From contig CAVSDT010000001.1 of the NCBI GenBank assembly GCA_963726825.1, positions 992,001-1,056,000 on the forward strand: DNA of 64,000 nt. Direction: 5' to 3'. A program made the position numbers and the translations under genes. The notes beneath the pieces were generated by a model. That model was not told the DNA's origin, searched no databases, and saw only the letters and a program-made list of their open reading frames with translations. Below, piece after piece: positions 24,841 to 34,982 of this stretch; the first letter of the stretch is position 1, and each line of letters opens with the position of its first letter. The DNA comes from DATLGB01 sp963726825. GTDB lineage: Bacteria; Actinomycetota; Thermoleophilia; Solirubrobacterales; Solirubrobacteraceae.

Positions 24841-26727
24841 ATGCGCCGGTTCGCCCTCCTCCTCGGGATCCTCCTTGCCGCCCTGACCCTCGCGCCGCAG
24901 CCCGCCGCCGAGGCCGCCAAGCGCAAGCGCTGCGGCAGGACCTCCACGCAGATCCGGTGCCTCGCCAGGCTGCGCGGGCGCGAGCCGCTCGCCATCCTCC
25001 CGTCCGGCAGGGTCCCGAAGACCGCGGCGCTGCAGGCGTTCGCGTCCCAGCTCGCGCCCCTGCCCGGCGTGAAGGTGCGCAGGGGCGCCACCGGCCGCCA
25101 GTTCTTCGGTACCGGCATCGTCCGGGCGGTGCTCGCGAACCGCCGCAGCCTCACGGCCGGGCAGCGCCGCGCCGTCGACCGGTTCCTGCGGCGCGCTCCC
25201 CGATCGCGCAGCGCGGTCGCGGCGAAGGCCGCGCCGGCCGCCATCAAGCAGCAGTGGGAGGCCGAGCTCGCGGCCGCGAGGGTCCGCATCGACGCCGCGT
25301 TCGGCGTCCCACTCACCCTTCCGTACGCCGTGTACCTGGAGACGGCGAACGTGGACGGCTCGATCGGGGCGCTGACCTCACCTGCCGACGAGGAGGGGGA
25401 CGCCTGCCAGATCCAGGTCCTCCCACTCGCCTGGGACCAGAAGGCCCGTGCCGGCACGGCAGCGGGCGCGCTGGTCGCCACCCACGAGCTGTTCCACTGC
25501 TACGAGCTGCAGATCCAGCGCAAGGGCTTCCTGCGACCGGGCCTCGGATGGCTCAACGAGGGTGGTGCGGACTGGGTTGCCGAGACGCTCGTCCAGGCCG
25601 CGGGTCTCGACCTCGGCGGCTTCCCGTCCGTCGACGGCAACTGGGACGACTGGCTCACCAGTCCGGGGCACCCGCTGTTCGGCCGTGAGTACTCGGCGAT
25701 CGGCTTCTTCTCGACCCTGCAGATGAGCGGCACGGACGTCTGGGCCGCGCTGCGCCGGATGCTGCCGAAGCAGACGGCGAAGGCCGCCTACGCCGCCGCC
25801 GGTGACCAGTTCGTCGAGTCCTGGGGCTCCGGCTACTACCGGGACGCCGGACTCGGGGCGGGCTGGAACCTCACCGGGCCGTTCATCACCGCGACCAAGC
25901 CCGCGATCAAGACCAGCACGGTCGGCACGGGGGACGCGGCGACCGTCACCACCGGCGCGCGGAGCGTGGCGGTGCGCCGCCTGCAGCTCTCCGCCGACGT
26001 GGTCGAGCTCCGCGCCGCGGGCGCGCACGGCCGCCTGCGAGACGCCTCCGGCGTCCTGCGTCCCCTCGCCGACGGCGCCTACTGCGCACGCCTCGCCGGC
26101 TGCACGCCGCCCGAAGGCTGCCCGGCGCTCCCGAGCATCGCCCCCGGCGTCGCCCGCCTCGGCCTCGTCGGCCACGAGACCACCGCGACGCTCAGCGCCC
26201 GCGGCCGCAAGCTCAAGGACTGGTGCGCCGACCCCAAGCGCGTCGCCCCCGCCGGTGGGGGCGACGACGACGACACGATCGGGGGTGGGGGTGCGCCGGG
26301 CAGCTCCCCGTCGGACATGACCGCCTCCGGCGCGATCGCGCGGCGCTTCACCATCGAAGGAGCCTGTGGCCAGGGCATCGACTCCGACGGCGACCTGCGG
26401 ATGATCTTCGTCCAGGTCCAGCCTGATGACCGCACCGCCCAGCTGACGTTCACGCTGCGCTGGAAGGGCCCGGGCACCTACACGGAGGACATCACGCTGG
26501 CCGACGAGGCGAGCGGTCACGCGTACACGGACTACGAGGTCGACACCGGCACGAAGGACGCGCAGGGGTACCCCGTGTTGCAGCCGACCTCCACCGTCAC
26601 CGTCGACGCCTACGACGGCAAGACGGCCTCCGGCTCGGTCAACGCGCGCCTGAAGGTCAAGGGCGACGACGGCGCCGGGGAGGTCTCGGTGACGGGCCGC
26701 TTCTTCTGCGCGGACGGGTTCTTCTGA
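24841..26727 (+). CDS. Secreted putative zinc metalloprotease (gluzincin-like)
   Basis: This 628-residue exported protein begins with a clear signal peptide (LLLGILLAALTLAPQPAAEA). A zinc-protease signature is present: H215ELFH219 followed 21 residues later by Glu240 in WLNEGGADWVAE, the HExxH...E plan of gluzincins. The C-terminal third, after a Gly/Asp-rich linker (GGGDDDDTIGGGG, about residue 480), looks like a separate beta-rich domain with a Cys near each end (EGACGQG and RFFCADGFF). It probably degrades proteins outside the cell, or is an inactive relative; no specific family can be named. It is a single-gene unit. Confidence 0.65.
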   Translation: MRRFALLLGILLAALTLAPQPAAEAAKRKRCGRTSTQIRCLARLRGREPLAILPSGRVPKTAALQAFASQLAPLPGVKVRRGATGRQFFGTGIVRAVLANRRSLTAGQRRAVDRFLRRAPRSRSAVAAKAAPAAIKQQWEAELAAARVRIDAAFGVPLTLPYAVYLETANVDGSIGALTSPADEEGDACQIQVLPLAWDQKARAGTAAGALVATHELFHCYELQIQRKGFLRPGLGWLNEGGADWVAETLVQAAGLDLGGFPSVDGNWDDWLTSPGHPLFGREYSAIGFFSTLQMSGTDVWAALRRMLPKQTAKAAYAAAGDQFVESWGSGYYRDAGLGAGWNLTGPFITATKPAIKTSTVGTGDAATVTTGARSVAVRRLQLSADVVELRAAGAHGRLRDASGVLRPLADGAYCARLAGCTPPEGCPALPSIAPGVARLGLVGHETTATLSARGRKLKDWCADPKRVAPAGGGDDDDTIGGGGAPGSSPSDMTASGAIARRFTIEGACGQGIDSDGDLRMIFVQVQPDDRTAQLTFTLRWKGPGTYTEDITLADEASGHAYTDYEVDTGTKDAQGYPVLQPTSTVTVDAYDGKTASGSVNARLKVKGDDGAGEVSVTGRFFCADGFF

Positions 26728-26735
26728 GCCGCCCC

Positions 26736-26741
26736 TAGCGT
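26736..26741 (+). promoter_or_regulatory. -10 box of typA
   Basis: TAGCGT lies 7 nt before the GTG at 26749. Confidence 0.4.
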
Positions 26742-26748
26742 TGAAGGG

Positions 26749-28599
<1,851 letters not shown>

Positions 28600-28613
28600 G
28601 CACGAGGCGCACG

Positions 28614-28635
28614 CGGCGGGGCTCACGTCCCGCCG
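28614..28635 (+). terminator. GC hairpin after typA
   Basis: CGGCGGG (28614-28620) and CCCGCCG (28629-28635) form a 7-bp stem with an 8-base loop shortly after the typA stop. There is no T-run, so intrinsic termination is only plausible. Confidence 0.35.
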
Positions 28636-28654
28636 GAAGTACAGCGATGAGTTC

Positions 28655-28669
28655 CCGGCGGACCGCCGG
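28655..28669. promoter_or_regulatory. 15-bp palindrome before the MFS gene
   Basis: CCGGCGG-A-CCGCCGG is a perfect dyad ending 11 bases before the ATG at 28681. It may be an operator, but GC-rich dyads arise easily by chance here. Confidence 0.25.
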
Positions 28670-28680
28670 TCCTAGGGGGC

Positions 28681-30129
28681 ATGCACGACGAACCCGCCCT
28701 CCCCCGAGCCGGACGCCGCGAGTGGCTGGGCGTCACGGCCCTGATGCTCCCCTGCATGCTCGTGGTCATGGACCTCAGCGTCCTCTTCCTCGCCGTCCCG
28801 GCGCTGAGCGCGGACCTCGAGCCCAGCGCGACGGAGCTCCTCTGGATCACCGACGTCTACGGCTTCCTGATCGCCGGCGCCCTGATCGTGATGGGCACGC
28901 TCGGCGACCGGGTCGGCCGCCGCCGGGTGCTCCTGTGGGGGTCGGCCGCGTTCGGCCTGGCCTCCCTGCTCGCCGCGGCGTCGACGAGCCCCGCCATGCT
29001 GATCGCCGCCCGCGGCCTCCAGGGTCTGGCCGGCGCGACGCTGATCCCGTCCACCATGGCGCTCCTGTTCGCGATGTTCCCCCATGAGGGCGACCGGATG
29101 AAGGCGATCGGCCTGATCTCCCTCGGCTTCACGGGCGGCGCCGCGCTCGGGCCGATCATCGGGGGTGTGCTGCTCGACGTCTCCGGCTGGCACGCCGTGT
29201 TCCTCATCAACGTGCCCGCGATGATCGCCGTGCTGGTGACCGTCCCGCGCATCGTCCCCGAGTTCCGCAGCCCGTCCGCGCCCCGCGTCGACGTTCGCAG
29301 CGCCGCGCTGCTCGTGGGCGCGGTCCTGGCGGCGACCTACGCCATCAAGCAGTTCGCGCACGGCCACGGCAGCGTCGCGGTCGCGATCCTGCTCGCCGCG
29401 GGTGTTGCGGTCGGCGCGGTGTTCCTGCGTCGCCAGCGCCGGCTCGCGGAGCCCCTGCTCGACCTCGCGCTGTTCCGCGTGCGCACCTTCAGCGTCGCCC
29501 TGGGCGCCAACACGCTGACCACGTTCGTGATGTTCGGGACGTTCTTCTTCGTCGCGCAGTACCTGCAGGTCGTGCTCGGGCTGACGCCGCTGGCCGCCGC
29601 GCTGTGGGGCCTGCCGGGCATCGCCGGCATGACCCTCGGCACGATGGTGGTCGTCCCGCGGCTGGCCGCTCGCTGTGAGGCCGCGGTGCTGATGGCCGGG
29701 GGCGCCCTGATCGTCGCCGTCGGGCTCGCGCTGCTGAGCCGGCTGGACGCTGCCACGAGCCCGCTGACCGCCGCCCTCGTCCTGCTCGTCTTCCAGTCCG
29801 GGGTCGCGCCGCTGGTGACGCTCGGCATGAACCTGATCCTCGGCTCGGCCCCGCCGGAGGCCACCGGTGCGGCCGGCGGCGCCGCGCAGACCGCCAACGA
29901 GCTCGGTGGCGCGCTGGGCATCGCCCTCCTCGGGAGCCTCGGGACGGCGATCGCCCGCGGTGACGTCGCCGACGCCGGCCGGGCCGCCGCGTTCACGCAC
30001 GGCATGTCGGTGGTCGCGCTGGTCTGCAGCGCCATCATGGTCGGCGTCGCGGTGCTGATCGCCAGGGTCCTGCGGCAGCCGCCGGCAGGACAGGAGGACC
30101 GGTCGGCGCCCGTCGCCCAGGTCGCGTAG
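28681..30129 (+). CDS. MFS transporter, DHA2 (14-helix) type
   Basis: This 482-residue exporter-type transporter resembles the one at 626. Helix 1 carries MLVVMDLSVLFLAVPALSADLEPS, motif A is LGDRVGRRRVLLWG, and motif C-like residues are GFTGGAALGPIIGGVL. About 14 hydrophobic segments are present. Members export drugs, dyes or antibiotics with proton influx. A perfect dyad lies just upstream (28655-28669), but the nearest TetR regulator (31409-32032) is separated by the AI-2E gene, so any link is uncertain. Confidence 0.87.
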   Translation: MHDEPALPRAGRREWLGVTALMLPCMLVVMDLSVLFLAVPALSADLEPSATELLWITDVYGFLIAGALIVMGTLGDRVGRRRVLLWGSAAFGLASLLAAASTSPAMLIAARGLQGLAGATLIPSTMALLFAMFPHEGDRMKAIGLISLGFTGGAALGPIIGGVLLDVSGWHAVFLINVPAMIAVLVTVPRIVPEFRSPSAPRVDVRSAALLVGAVLAATYAIKQFAHGHGSVAVAILLAAGVAVGAVFLRRQRRLAEPLLDLALFRVRTFSVALGANTLTTFVMFGTFFFVAQYLQVVLGLTPLAAALWGLPGIAGMTLGTMVVVPRLAARCEAAVLMAGGALIVAVGLALLSRLDAATSPLTAALVLLVFQSGVAPLVTLGMNLILGSAPPEATGAAGGAAQTANELGGALGIALLGSLGTAIARGDVADAGRAAAFTHGMSVVALVCSAIMVGVAVLIARVLRQPPAGQEDRSAPVAQVA

Positions 30130-30187
30130 CGAGCCGGACGGCACCGGTCGGGTTTCGCCGGTGCCATCCGGGTAGTGCCGACGCGCC

Positions 30188-31360
30188 ATGGCAGATGCCG
30201 ACCACACCGGGGGCGCCGTCGGTCCCGTGCCCCGCAACGAGGAACCCGCGTACGTCGCGATCGCCCGTGAGGGCGCGCTCGCGCGCGCCGGCACCGCCGC
30301 GTGGCGCCTGATCGGCATCGGAGTCCTGCTCGTCGCGGCCCTGTGGCTCGTGCGCCAGGTGATGCCGGTGCTGCTGCCGGCCATCATCGCGCTGATGCTG
30401 GCGACGCTGCTGACGCCGGCGGCCGCCTGGCTGCGACGCCACGGGGTGCCGACGGGGTTGGCCACCGCGCTCTCGGTCCTGCTCGTCGTCCTGTTCCTCG
30501 CCCTGGCGATCGGGCTCATCGTCCCGCCGGTGGTCGACCGCCTCGGCGCGCTCGGCAGCAACGTCGAGGAGGGCCTGCAGCGCGTCGCCTTCTCCGCGGT
30601 GCACGACATCGCGGGGGTCTCGCGCGCCCAGGTGAACGAGGCCGTCTCCGCGGCGCTGGACTCGATCGGCTCCAACCGCGGGCGGCTCGTCGGCGGCCTC
30701 GTGACGGGGGCCACCGCGCTGGCGTCGGCGGCGGCCGCGCTCGTGCTGGTCCTGTTCCTCACCTTCTTCCTCACCAAGGACGGCGCCCGGCTGGGCCGGT
30801 GGCTGGTGGAGATCGCGCCGAAGGGGCAGCGGTCGATGCTGCAGGAGTTCGGCGACCGCGCGTGGCGGGCGCTCACGATCTACGTCCACGGCATCGTCTT
30901 CGTCGCCACCGTCGACGCGGTCTTCATCGGCATCGCGCTCGTGCTGGTCGGCGTCGACCTCCCGCTGCCCCTGATCGTGCTGACGTTCCTGGCCGCCTTC
31001 TTCCCGATCATCGGCGCGATCGCCGCCGGCCTCGTCTCGGTGCTCGTGGCGTTCGTGTCCGCCGGGCCGGCGGCCGCGGCGATCATCGCCGTGGTGATCG
31101 TGGCCGTCCAGCAGCTGGAGGGCAACGTGCTCTACCCGGCCGTCGTCGGGCCGCGACTGCGGCTGCATCCGATCGCCGTGCTGCTGTCGGTCACCTTCGG
31201 CGCCACCGTCGCCGGGATCCCCGGCGCCTTCCTCGCCGTCCCGGTCGCCTCCGTGGCGGCGGCGGGGATCGAGCTGCGCCGCGAGCGCCTCCAGGCCGAC
31301 GTCGACACGCGGGTCCAGGTGGGCGAGAGCATCGTGCTCCCGGGACAGCCGCTCCCCTAG
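30188..31360 (+). CDS. AI-2E family transporter
   Basis: This 390-residue membrane protein has the AI-2E/PerM plan: an N-terminal pair of helices (LLPAIIALMLATLLTPAAAWL), a long soluble helical stretch (GALGSNVEEGLQRVAF to SIGSNRGRL), then conserved C-terminal helices with PLIVLTFLAAFFPIIGAIAAG and QQLEGNVLYPAVVGPRLRLHP. Family members export autoinducer-2 or act as sodium/proton antiporters; the substrate here is unknown. It is 58 bases downstream of the MFS gene and could be in the same transcript. It converges on the TetR gene. Confidence 0.88.
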   Translation: MADADHTGGAVGPVPRNEEPAYVAIAREGALARAGTAAWRLIGIGVLLVAALWLVRQVMPVLLPAIIALMLATLLTPAAAWLRRHGVPTGLATALSVLLVVLFLALAIGLIVPPVVDRLGALGSNVEEGLQRVAFSAVHDIAGVSRAQVNEAVSAALDSIGSNRGRLVGGLVTGATALASAAAALVLVLFLTFFLTKDGARLGRWLVEIAPKGQRSMLQEFGDRAWRALTIYVHGIVFVATVDAVFIGIALVLVGVDLPLPLIVLTFLAAFFPIIGAIAAGLVSVLVAFVSAGPAAAAIIAVVIVAVQQLEGNVLYPAVVGPRLRLHPIAVLLSVTFGATVAGIPGAFLAVPVASVAAAGIELRRERLQADVDTRVQVGESIVLPGQPLP

Positions 31361-31408
31361 ACGCCGGTGAGCCGTTGCGGTGCGCGCGCCGCGCGGCGAG
31401 GCAGCTGC

Positions 31409-32032
31409 TCAGTCCGTCGAGCCGAGCAGTGCCGCGTTGATCGCCACGACCTCGTCGGTGAGCTCGAGCAGACGCTCGGCGTCGCCGGCACGGACCCAGC
31501 GGGTGACGAGCGTGTCGGTCGCGCCGACGGTGGCCAGCCGGCGCCCGGGCGGGGCGTCCGGCGCGAGGTCGGCCATCATCTCGGCGAAGAGGTCGTGCAC
31601 GTCGTCACGGCGCGCCAGGGCGGCGGGACCGGCAGCGCCGATCTCGATCAGGAAGGTCTGGGCGAGCGCCGGCTCGGTGGCGAGGGTGCCCAGGTAGGCG
31701 GTGACGCGCGCACGGGCGGCGGCGTGCTGGTCGCCCCCAGGCCCTGCAGCCTCCCGCACGCGGGTGAGCAGCAGCTCCACGGCCGCGTCGTAGGCGGCGA
31801 GGAAGCACCCCTCCTTGTCGGCGAAGTGCTCGTAGAACGTCTTGCGTGAGACGCCGGCGCCGCCGATGACGTCGGCGACGGTGGTGCGGCCGTAGCCCCT
31901 GCGGGCGACGGCGTGACTCATGGCGGCGAGCAGCCGCCCGCGCTGGGAGGCGACGACGGCCTCGCGGGCGAGGCCGTGCGGGCCGCGGGGCAGCGGCCGG
32001 TCGCCTTCAGCTTGGGCACCCGTGGCTCCCAC
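31409..32032 (-). CDS. TetR-family regulator
   Basis: This 207-residue regulator has an N-terminal helix-turn-helix (RGYGRTTVADVIGGAGVSRKTFYEHFADKEGCFLAAYD, residues 45-82) and a variable helical ligand domain. The start is GTG 32032, with a TACTGT -10 box eight bases before it, so the message is probably leaderless. No operator-like dyad is obvious at its promoter. It may control the transporters at 28681-31360 or act elsewhere. Confidence 0.85.
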   Translation of the reverse strand: MGATGAQAEGDRPLPRGPHGLAREAVVASQRGRLLAAMSHAVARRGYGRTTVADVIGGAGVSRKTFYEHFADKEGCFLAAYDAAVELLLTRVREAAGPGGDQHAAARARVTAYLGTLATEPALAQTFLIEIGAAGPAALARRDDVHDLFAEMMADLAPDAPPGRRLATVGATDTLVTRWVRAGDAERLLELTDEVVAINAALLGSTD

Positions 32033-32040
32033 GGTGAGAA

Positions 32041-32046
32041 ACAGTA
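32041..32046 (-). promoter_or_regulatory. -10 box of the TetR gene at 32032
   Basis: On the minus strand TACTGT lies 8 nt before the GTG at 32032. Confidence 0.35.
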
Positions 32047-32090
32047 GCGTTCGCCACTGGATCCGCCGGGAACCACGGGCAGGTCAAGCG

Positions 32091-32264
32091 CTAGTTGCCG
32101 ACGGCCTTCTTGACGCCGTCGGCGACCTTGTCCACGCCGTCCTTGATCTTGCCGGAGGCCTGGTCCTTCTTGCCCTCGTGCTTCAGCTCGTCGTCGCCGG
32201 TCAACGCGCCGGCCGACTCCTTGATGCGGCCCTTGGCGTCGTCCGTCTTGCCGTCGGTGCTCAT
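32091..32264 (-). CDS. CsbD-like stress protein
   Basis: This short, very hydrophilic protein of 57 residues begins MSTDGKTDDAKGRIKESAGA and continues with Lys/Asp/Gly-rich repeats (KGRIKESAG, SGKIKDGVDKVADGVKKAVGN), the classic CsbD pattern. An AGGAGG site precedes the ATG at 32264; I choose this start because the homologous part begins exactly there. CsbD proteins accumulate in general stress (SigB) responses in other bacteria, but their function is unknown. Confidence 0.88.
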   Translation of the reverse strand: MSTDGKTDDAKGRIKESAGALTGDDELKHEGKKDQASGKIKDGVDKVADGVKKAVGN

Positions 32265-32346
32265 GCGGTCTGTGCCTCCTGGAGGATGGAACCTACGCTC
32301 CCAGCATGCCCATGCACGCGAGCGTTCAATCAACATCGATGACGGC

Positions 32347-33525
32347 ATGAGCGACCGCACGGACGCGCTGCGGGGCCTCGTCCAGGCCGCCATGGGGCTC
32401 GCGCGGCGCACGACGAGCGGGACCGTCGGGCTGTCGCGCGTGGCGGGCGTCATCGACGATGACATGGTCCCGGAGGTCATCCGTCCCGAGGTCCGCCGGA
32501 CGCTCGACGCGGCGCACGCCCAGTCCGCCGAGCCGCTCAGCGCCAAGGCCGTCGACCGGGCGCTCAAGGCCGCCTGGGGGACGGCGCCGTCGAAGGTGGT
32601 CGACGAGCTCGATCCCGAGCCGCTGTCGGTCTCGGGCCTCGCCCAGGTGCACGCCGCCGCGCTCGACGGCGAGCCGGTCGTCGTCAAGGTCGCCCGTCCT
32701 GGCGTGGCGCAGGCGGTCCGCAGCGAGCTGACGCTCCTCGACCTCCTCGCCGCCCCCATCGGCGCGGTGTTCGGCGCCCTCGACGTCGGCGGGGTGCTGC
32801 GCGAGGTGCGCGAGGCCGCGGCCGACGAGCTCGACCTCGAGCACGAGGGCGATCAGCAGGCGCGGGTGCGGCGCGCGCTGCGCCGGCTCGACGGCGTCGT
32901 CGTCCCCGCCGTGCACGACGAGCACACCGCCTCCGGGGCACTCGTCTCCGAGCGCCTCGACGGTCACACCCTGGCCTCCGGCGCCCGGCCCGACGATCCC
33001 GGCGCGGTCGCCCGCGCGCTGGTCACCGCGTGCCTCGTCGCCTGGAAGGAGGCCGGCCTCGTGATCACCGACCTGCGCCCGTCGCACGTCGTGCTGATGG
33101 ACGACGGGCGCGTCGGCCTCCTGGGCGCCGGGGTCGCCCGCGCCGTGCCGCGCGAGCACCTCGCACCCGCCGTGCGGGGCTTCGCGGCGCTGGCGGACGC
33201 CGACCCGGCGGCCTTCGTCGCCGCGGCGCTCGAGCAGGGGGTGCTCGGCGCGGAGGATGCGGCGACCGCCCACGGCCTCCTGCGTGAGATCCTGGGCGAC
33301 CTCGTCACGGGTGGGCCCGCCCTGCTGGACGGCCCCACCCTCGCCGCGGCCGGCGAGCGCGCCTACGAGCGCCTCGGGGCGGGGCTCGCCCTCGGTGCCC
33401 GCGCCACGCCGCAGCCGGACGACCTGCCCGCGCTGCGGATGCTGGGCCAGCTCGGCGCGACCCTCGCCCACCTCGGGGCCACCGAGGACTGGGCGCAGGT
33501 CGCGCTCGACGCGCTGTCTGACTAG
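32347..33525 (+). CDS. UbiB/AarF-like pseudokinase
   Basis: The 392-residue sequence follows the outline of the UbiB atypical kinase family, with SVSGLAQVHAAALDGEPVVVKVARPGVAQ matching the SIGQVH and VVVKVRRPG block of the relative at 19811-21367. It retains the ATP-site Lys, but KxGQ is missing, HGDxHxGN is replaced by ITDLRPSHVVLM and DFG by LLGAG. It therefore probably lacks catalytic activity and may serve as a regulator or scaffold. No other visible feature (no membrane segment). Its stop overlaps the convergent FAD enzyme by four bases. Confidence 0.7.
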   Translation: MSDRTDALRGLVQAAMGLARRTTSGTVGLSRVAGVIDDDMVPEVIRPEVRRTLDAAHAQSAEPLSAKAVDRALKAAWGTAPSKVVDELDPEPLSVSGLAQVHAAALDGEPVVVKVARPGVAQAVRSELTLLDLLAAPIGAVFGALDVGGVLREVREAAADELDLEHEGDQQARVRRALRRLDGVVVPAVHDEHTASGALVSERLDGHTLASGARPDDPGAVARALVTACLVAWKEAGLVITDLRPSHVVLMDDGRVGLLGAGVARAVPREHLAPAVRGFAALADADPAAFVAAALEQGVLGAEDAATAHGLLREILGDLVTGGPALLDGPTLAAAGERAYERLGAGLALGARATPQPDDLPALRMLGQLGATLAHLGATEDWAQVALDALSD

Positions 33526-34871
33526 AGGGGGTGGGCGGCGAGGACCGTCGCGCGCGGATCGACCGCGTCGCGCAGGGCGCGGGCATCGCGGAGGGTGTCC
33601 GCGTCCCACAGCTGCTCGGGGGCGACCGGCGCCTCGCGGAAGTTCGCGAAGTCGCGGTCCGCGCGGTAGGGCTCGAGCGCCGCGAGGACGCGCTCGAGGT
33701 CGGCACCGACCGCCGCGGCGGCCTCCGGGCCCGTCACGACGCCGCCGGCGAACACGATCAGCTCGCCGGGGATGCGCGACTGCGCCGCGCCGGCCAGGCA
33801 GAACTGGAACAGCATCAGCGACGGCGCCGCCGCGTGGGCGGCGGCGATCGCCTCGCCGGCGCCGGCGGGGAGGGCCGTCAGCACGCAGCCGTCCCCGCGG
33901 AACGGGACGGGGGTGGGCGGATCCATGTGCAGGCCCATCATCGCGACCGGGTCCATCTCGGCCACCGTGTCCATCGCCGGCTCGAGCGCGCGCAGCGGCT
34001 GCAGCAGCGCCGCCGCGTCGGCGGCGTCACCCATCACGACCGCCTCGACCAGGAAGAACGCCTGGCCGCGGATGTGCTCGGGCAGCTCAGGGAGCGGCGG
34101 GAAGGCGAGCCAGCGGGCGTTGCTCGAGGCGGTGTCCGGGAGCTGCGGGGCCCAGGCGCTCCACGCGTCGAGGATCTCGCCGCCGCGCTCGGCCGGGAAC
34201 CACAGGTGGCCCGCCTGCGTGCGCTCGATGGCGAACAGCTCGAACTCCATCGCGCAGATCACCCCGAGACCGGCGCCGGCGCCGCGACGGATCGCCCGCA
34301 GCAGCTCGGGGTGCGAGCCGAGGGTGGCGCGGACGACGTGGCCGCCGAGGACGATGTCGACGGCGGTCACGTGCTCGCACGCGAGGCCGTGGCGGCGACC
34401 GTAGACGCTGTAGCCCCCGCCGAGCGTGTAGCCGACGACGCCCACGTCGGGGGCCGAGCCGTGCAGGGCGCGCAGGCCGTGCTGCGCGGCGAGGGGGACG
34501 ACGTCCTGCCATTGCGCGCCCGCCTCGACGCGGGCGACGCGACGGACGGGGTCGACGGTCACGCCGCGCATCTCGTCGGTGCGCAGGAGGACGGTGCCGG
34601 TGAGATCGCCCATGGCGGCGGCGCCGTGGCCGGTGGCCTGGGGGGCGACGCGCATGCCGCGGACGCGCGCCTCGCGGACGACGAGGCAGATCTCGCCCGC
34701 GGTGCGGGGCACGGCGACGGCGGCGGGACGCTGATCGAGGGCGAGGTTCCACGCGGCGCGGAACCGGTCGTAGTCGGGATCGCCCGGCGTGTGGACGAGG
34801 CCGGTGCGCAGGCCGGCGCGGATCGTGAAGGCGGCGGCGGTGGTGTCGGGGGTGGCGGTCATGGTCGCCAT
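33522..34871 (-). CDS. FAD-linked oxidoreductase (PCMH/berberine-bridge-like)
   Basis: This 449-residue flavoenzyme has the PCMH FAD-binding domain: VPRTAGEICLVVREARVRGMRVAPQATGHG, TDEMRGVTVDPVRRVARVEAGAQW and VGVVGYTLGGGYSVYGRRHGL. The His of the GHG segment could bind FAD covalently, whereas the usual second site Cys is Val. The C-terminal berberine-type region ends with FANFREAPVAPEQLWDADTLRDARALRDAVDP, so it likely oxidises an alcohol or sugar. The ATG at 34871 follows an AGGAGG site. Divergent from the M14 peptidase. Confidence 0.82.
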   Translation of the reverse strand: MATMTATPDTTAAAFTIRAGLRTGLVHTPGDPDYDRFRAAWNLALDQRPAAVAVPRTAGEICLVVREARVRGMRVAPQATGHGAAAMGDLTGTVLLRTDEMRGVTVDPVRRVARVEAGAQWQDVVPLAAQHGLRALHGSAPDVGVVGYTLGGGYSVYGRRHGLACEHVTAVDIVLGGHVVRATLGSHPELLRAIRRGAGAGLGVICAMEFELFAIERTQAGHLWFPAERGGEILDAWSAWAPQLPDTASSNARWLAFPPLPELPEHIRGQAFFLVEAVVMGDAADAAALLQPLRALEPAMDTVAEMDPVAMMGLHMDPPTPVPFRGDGCVLTALPAGAGEAIAAAHAAAPSLMLFQFCLAGAAQSRIPGELIVFAGGVVTGPEAAAAVGADLERVLAALEPYRADRDFANFREAPVAPEQLWDADTLRDARALRDAVDPRATVLAAHPL

Positions 34872-34897
34872 GGTGCGCCTCCTGCGCCCGGAGGTCG

Positions 34898-34913
34898 TCG
34901 TCCGTGCGGACGA
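34898..34913. promoter_or_regulatory. 16-bp dyad between divergent genes
   Basis: TCGTCCG-TG-CGGACGA is a perfect 7-bp dyad between the FAD oxidoreductase and M14 genes. It is a possible operator with no known partner. Confidence 0.25.
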
Positions 34914-34982
34914 TCTGCGCTCGGCCGCGCGGAGGATCTCCGCCGGGCGCAAGTTCGCGACGGCCCGGACGTTGAAGGGGTC

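Noticed and set aside
28655..28669. The perfect 15-bp dyad before the MFS gene as a strong operator
   Set aside because: Made only of G/C apart from the centre and found once; kept as a low-confidence site only.
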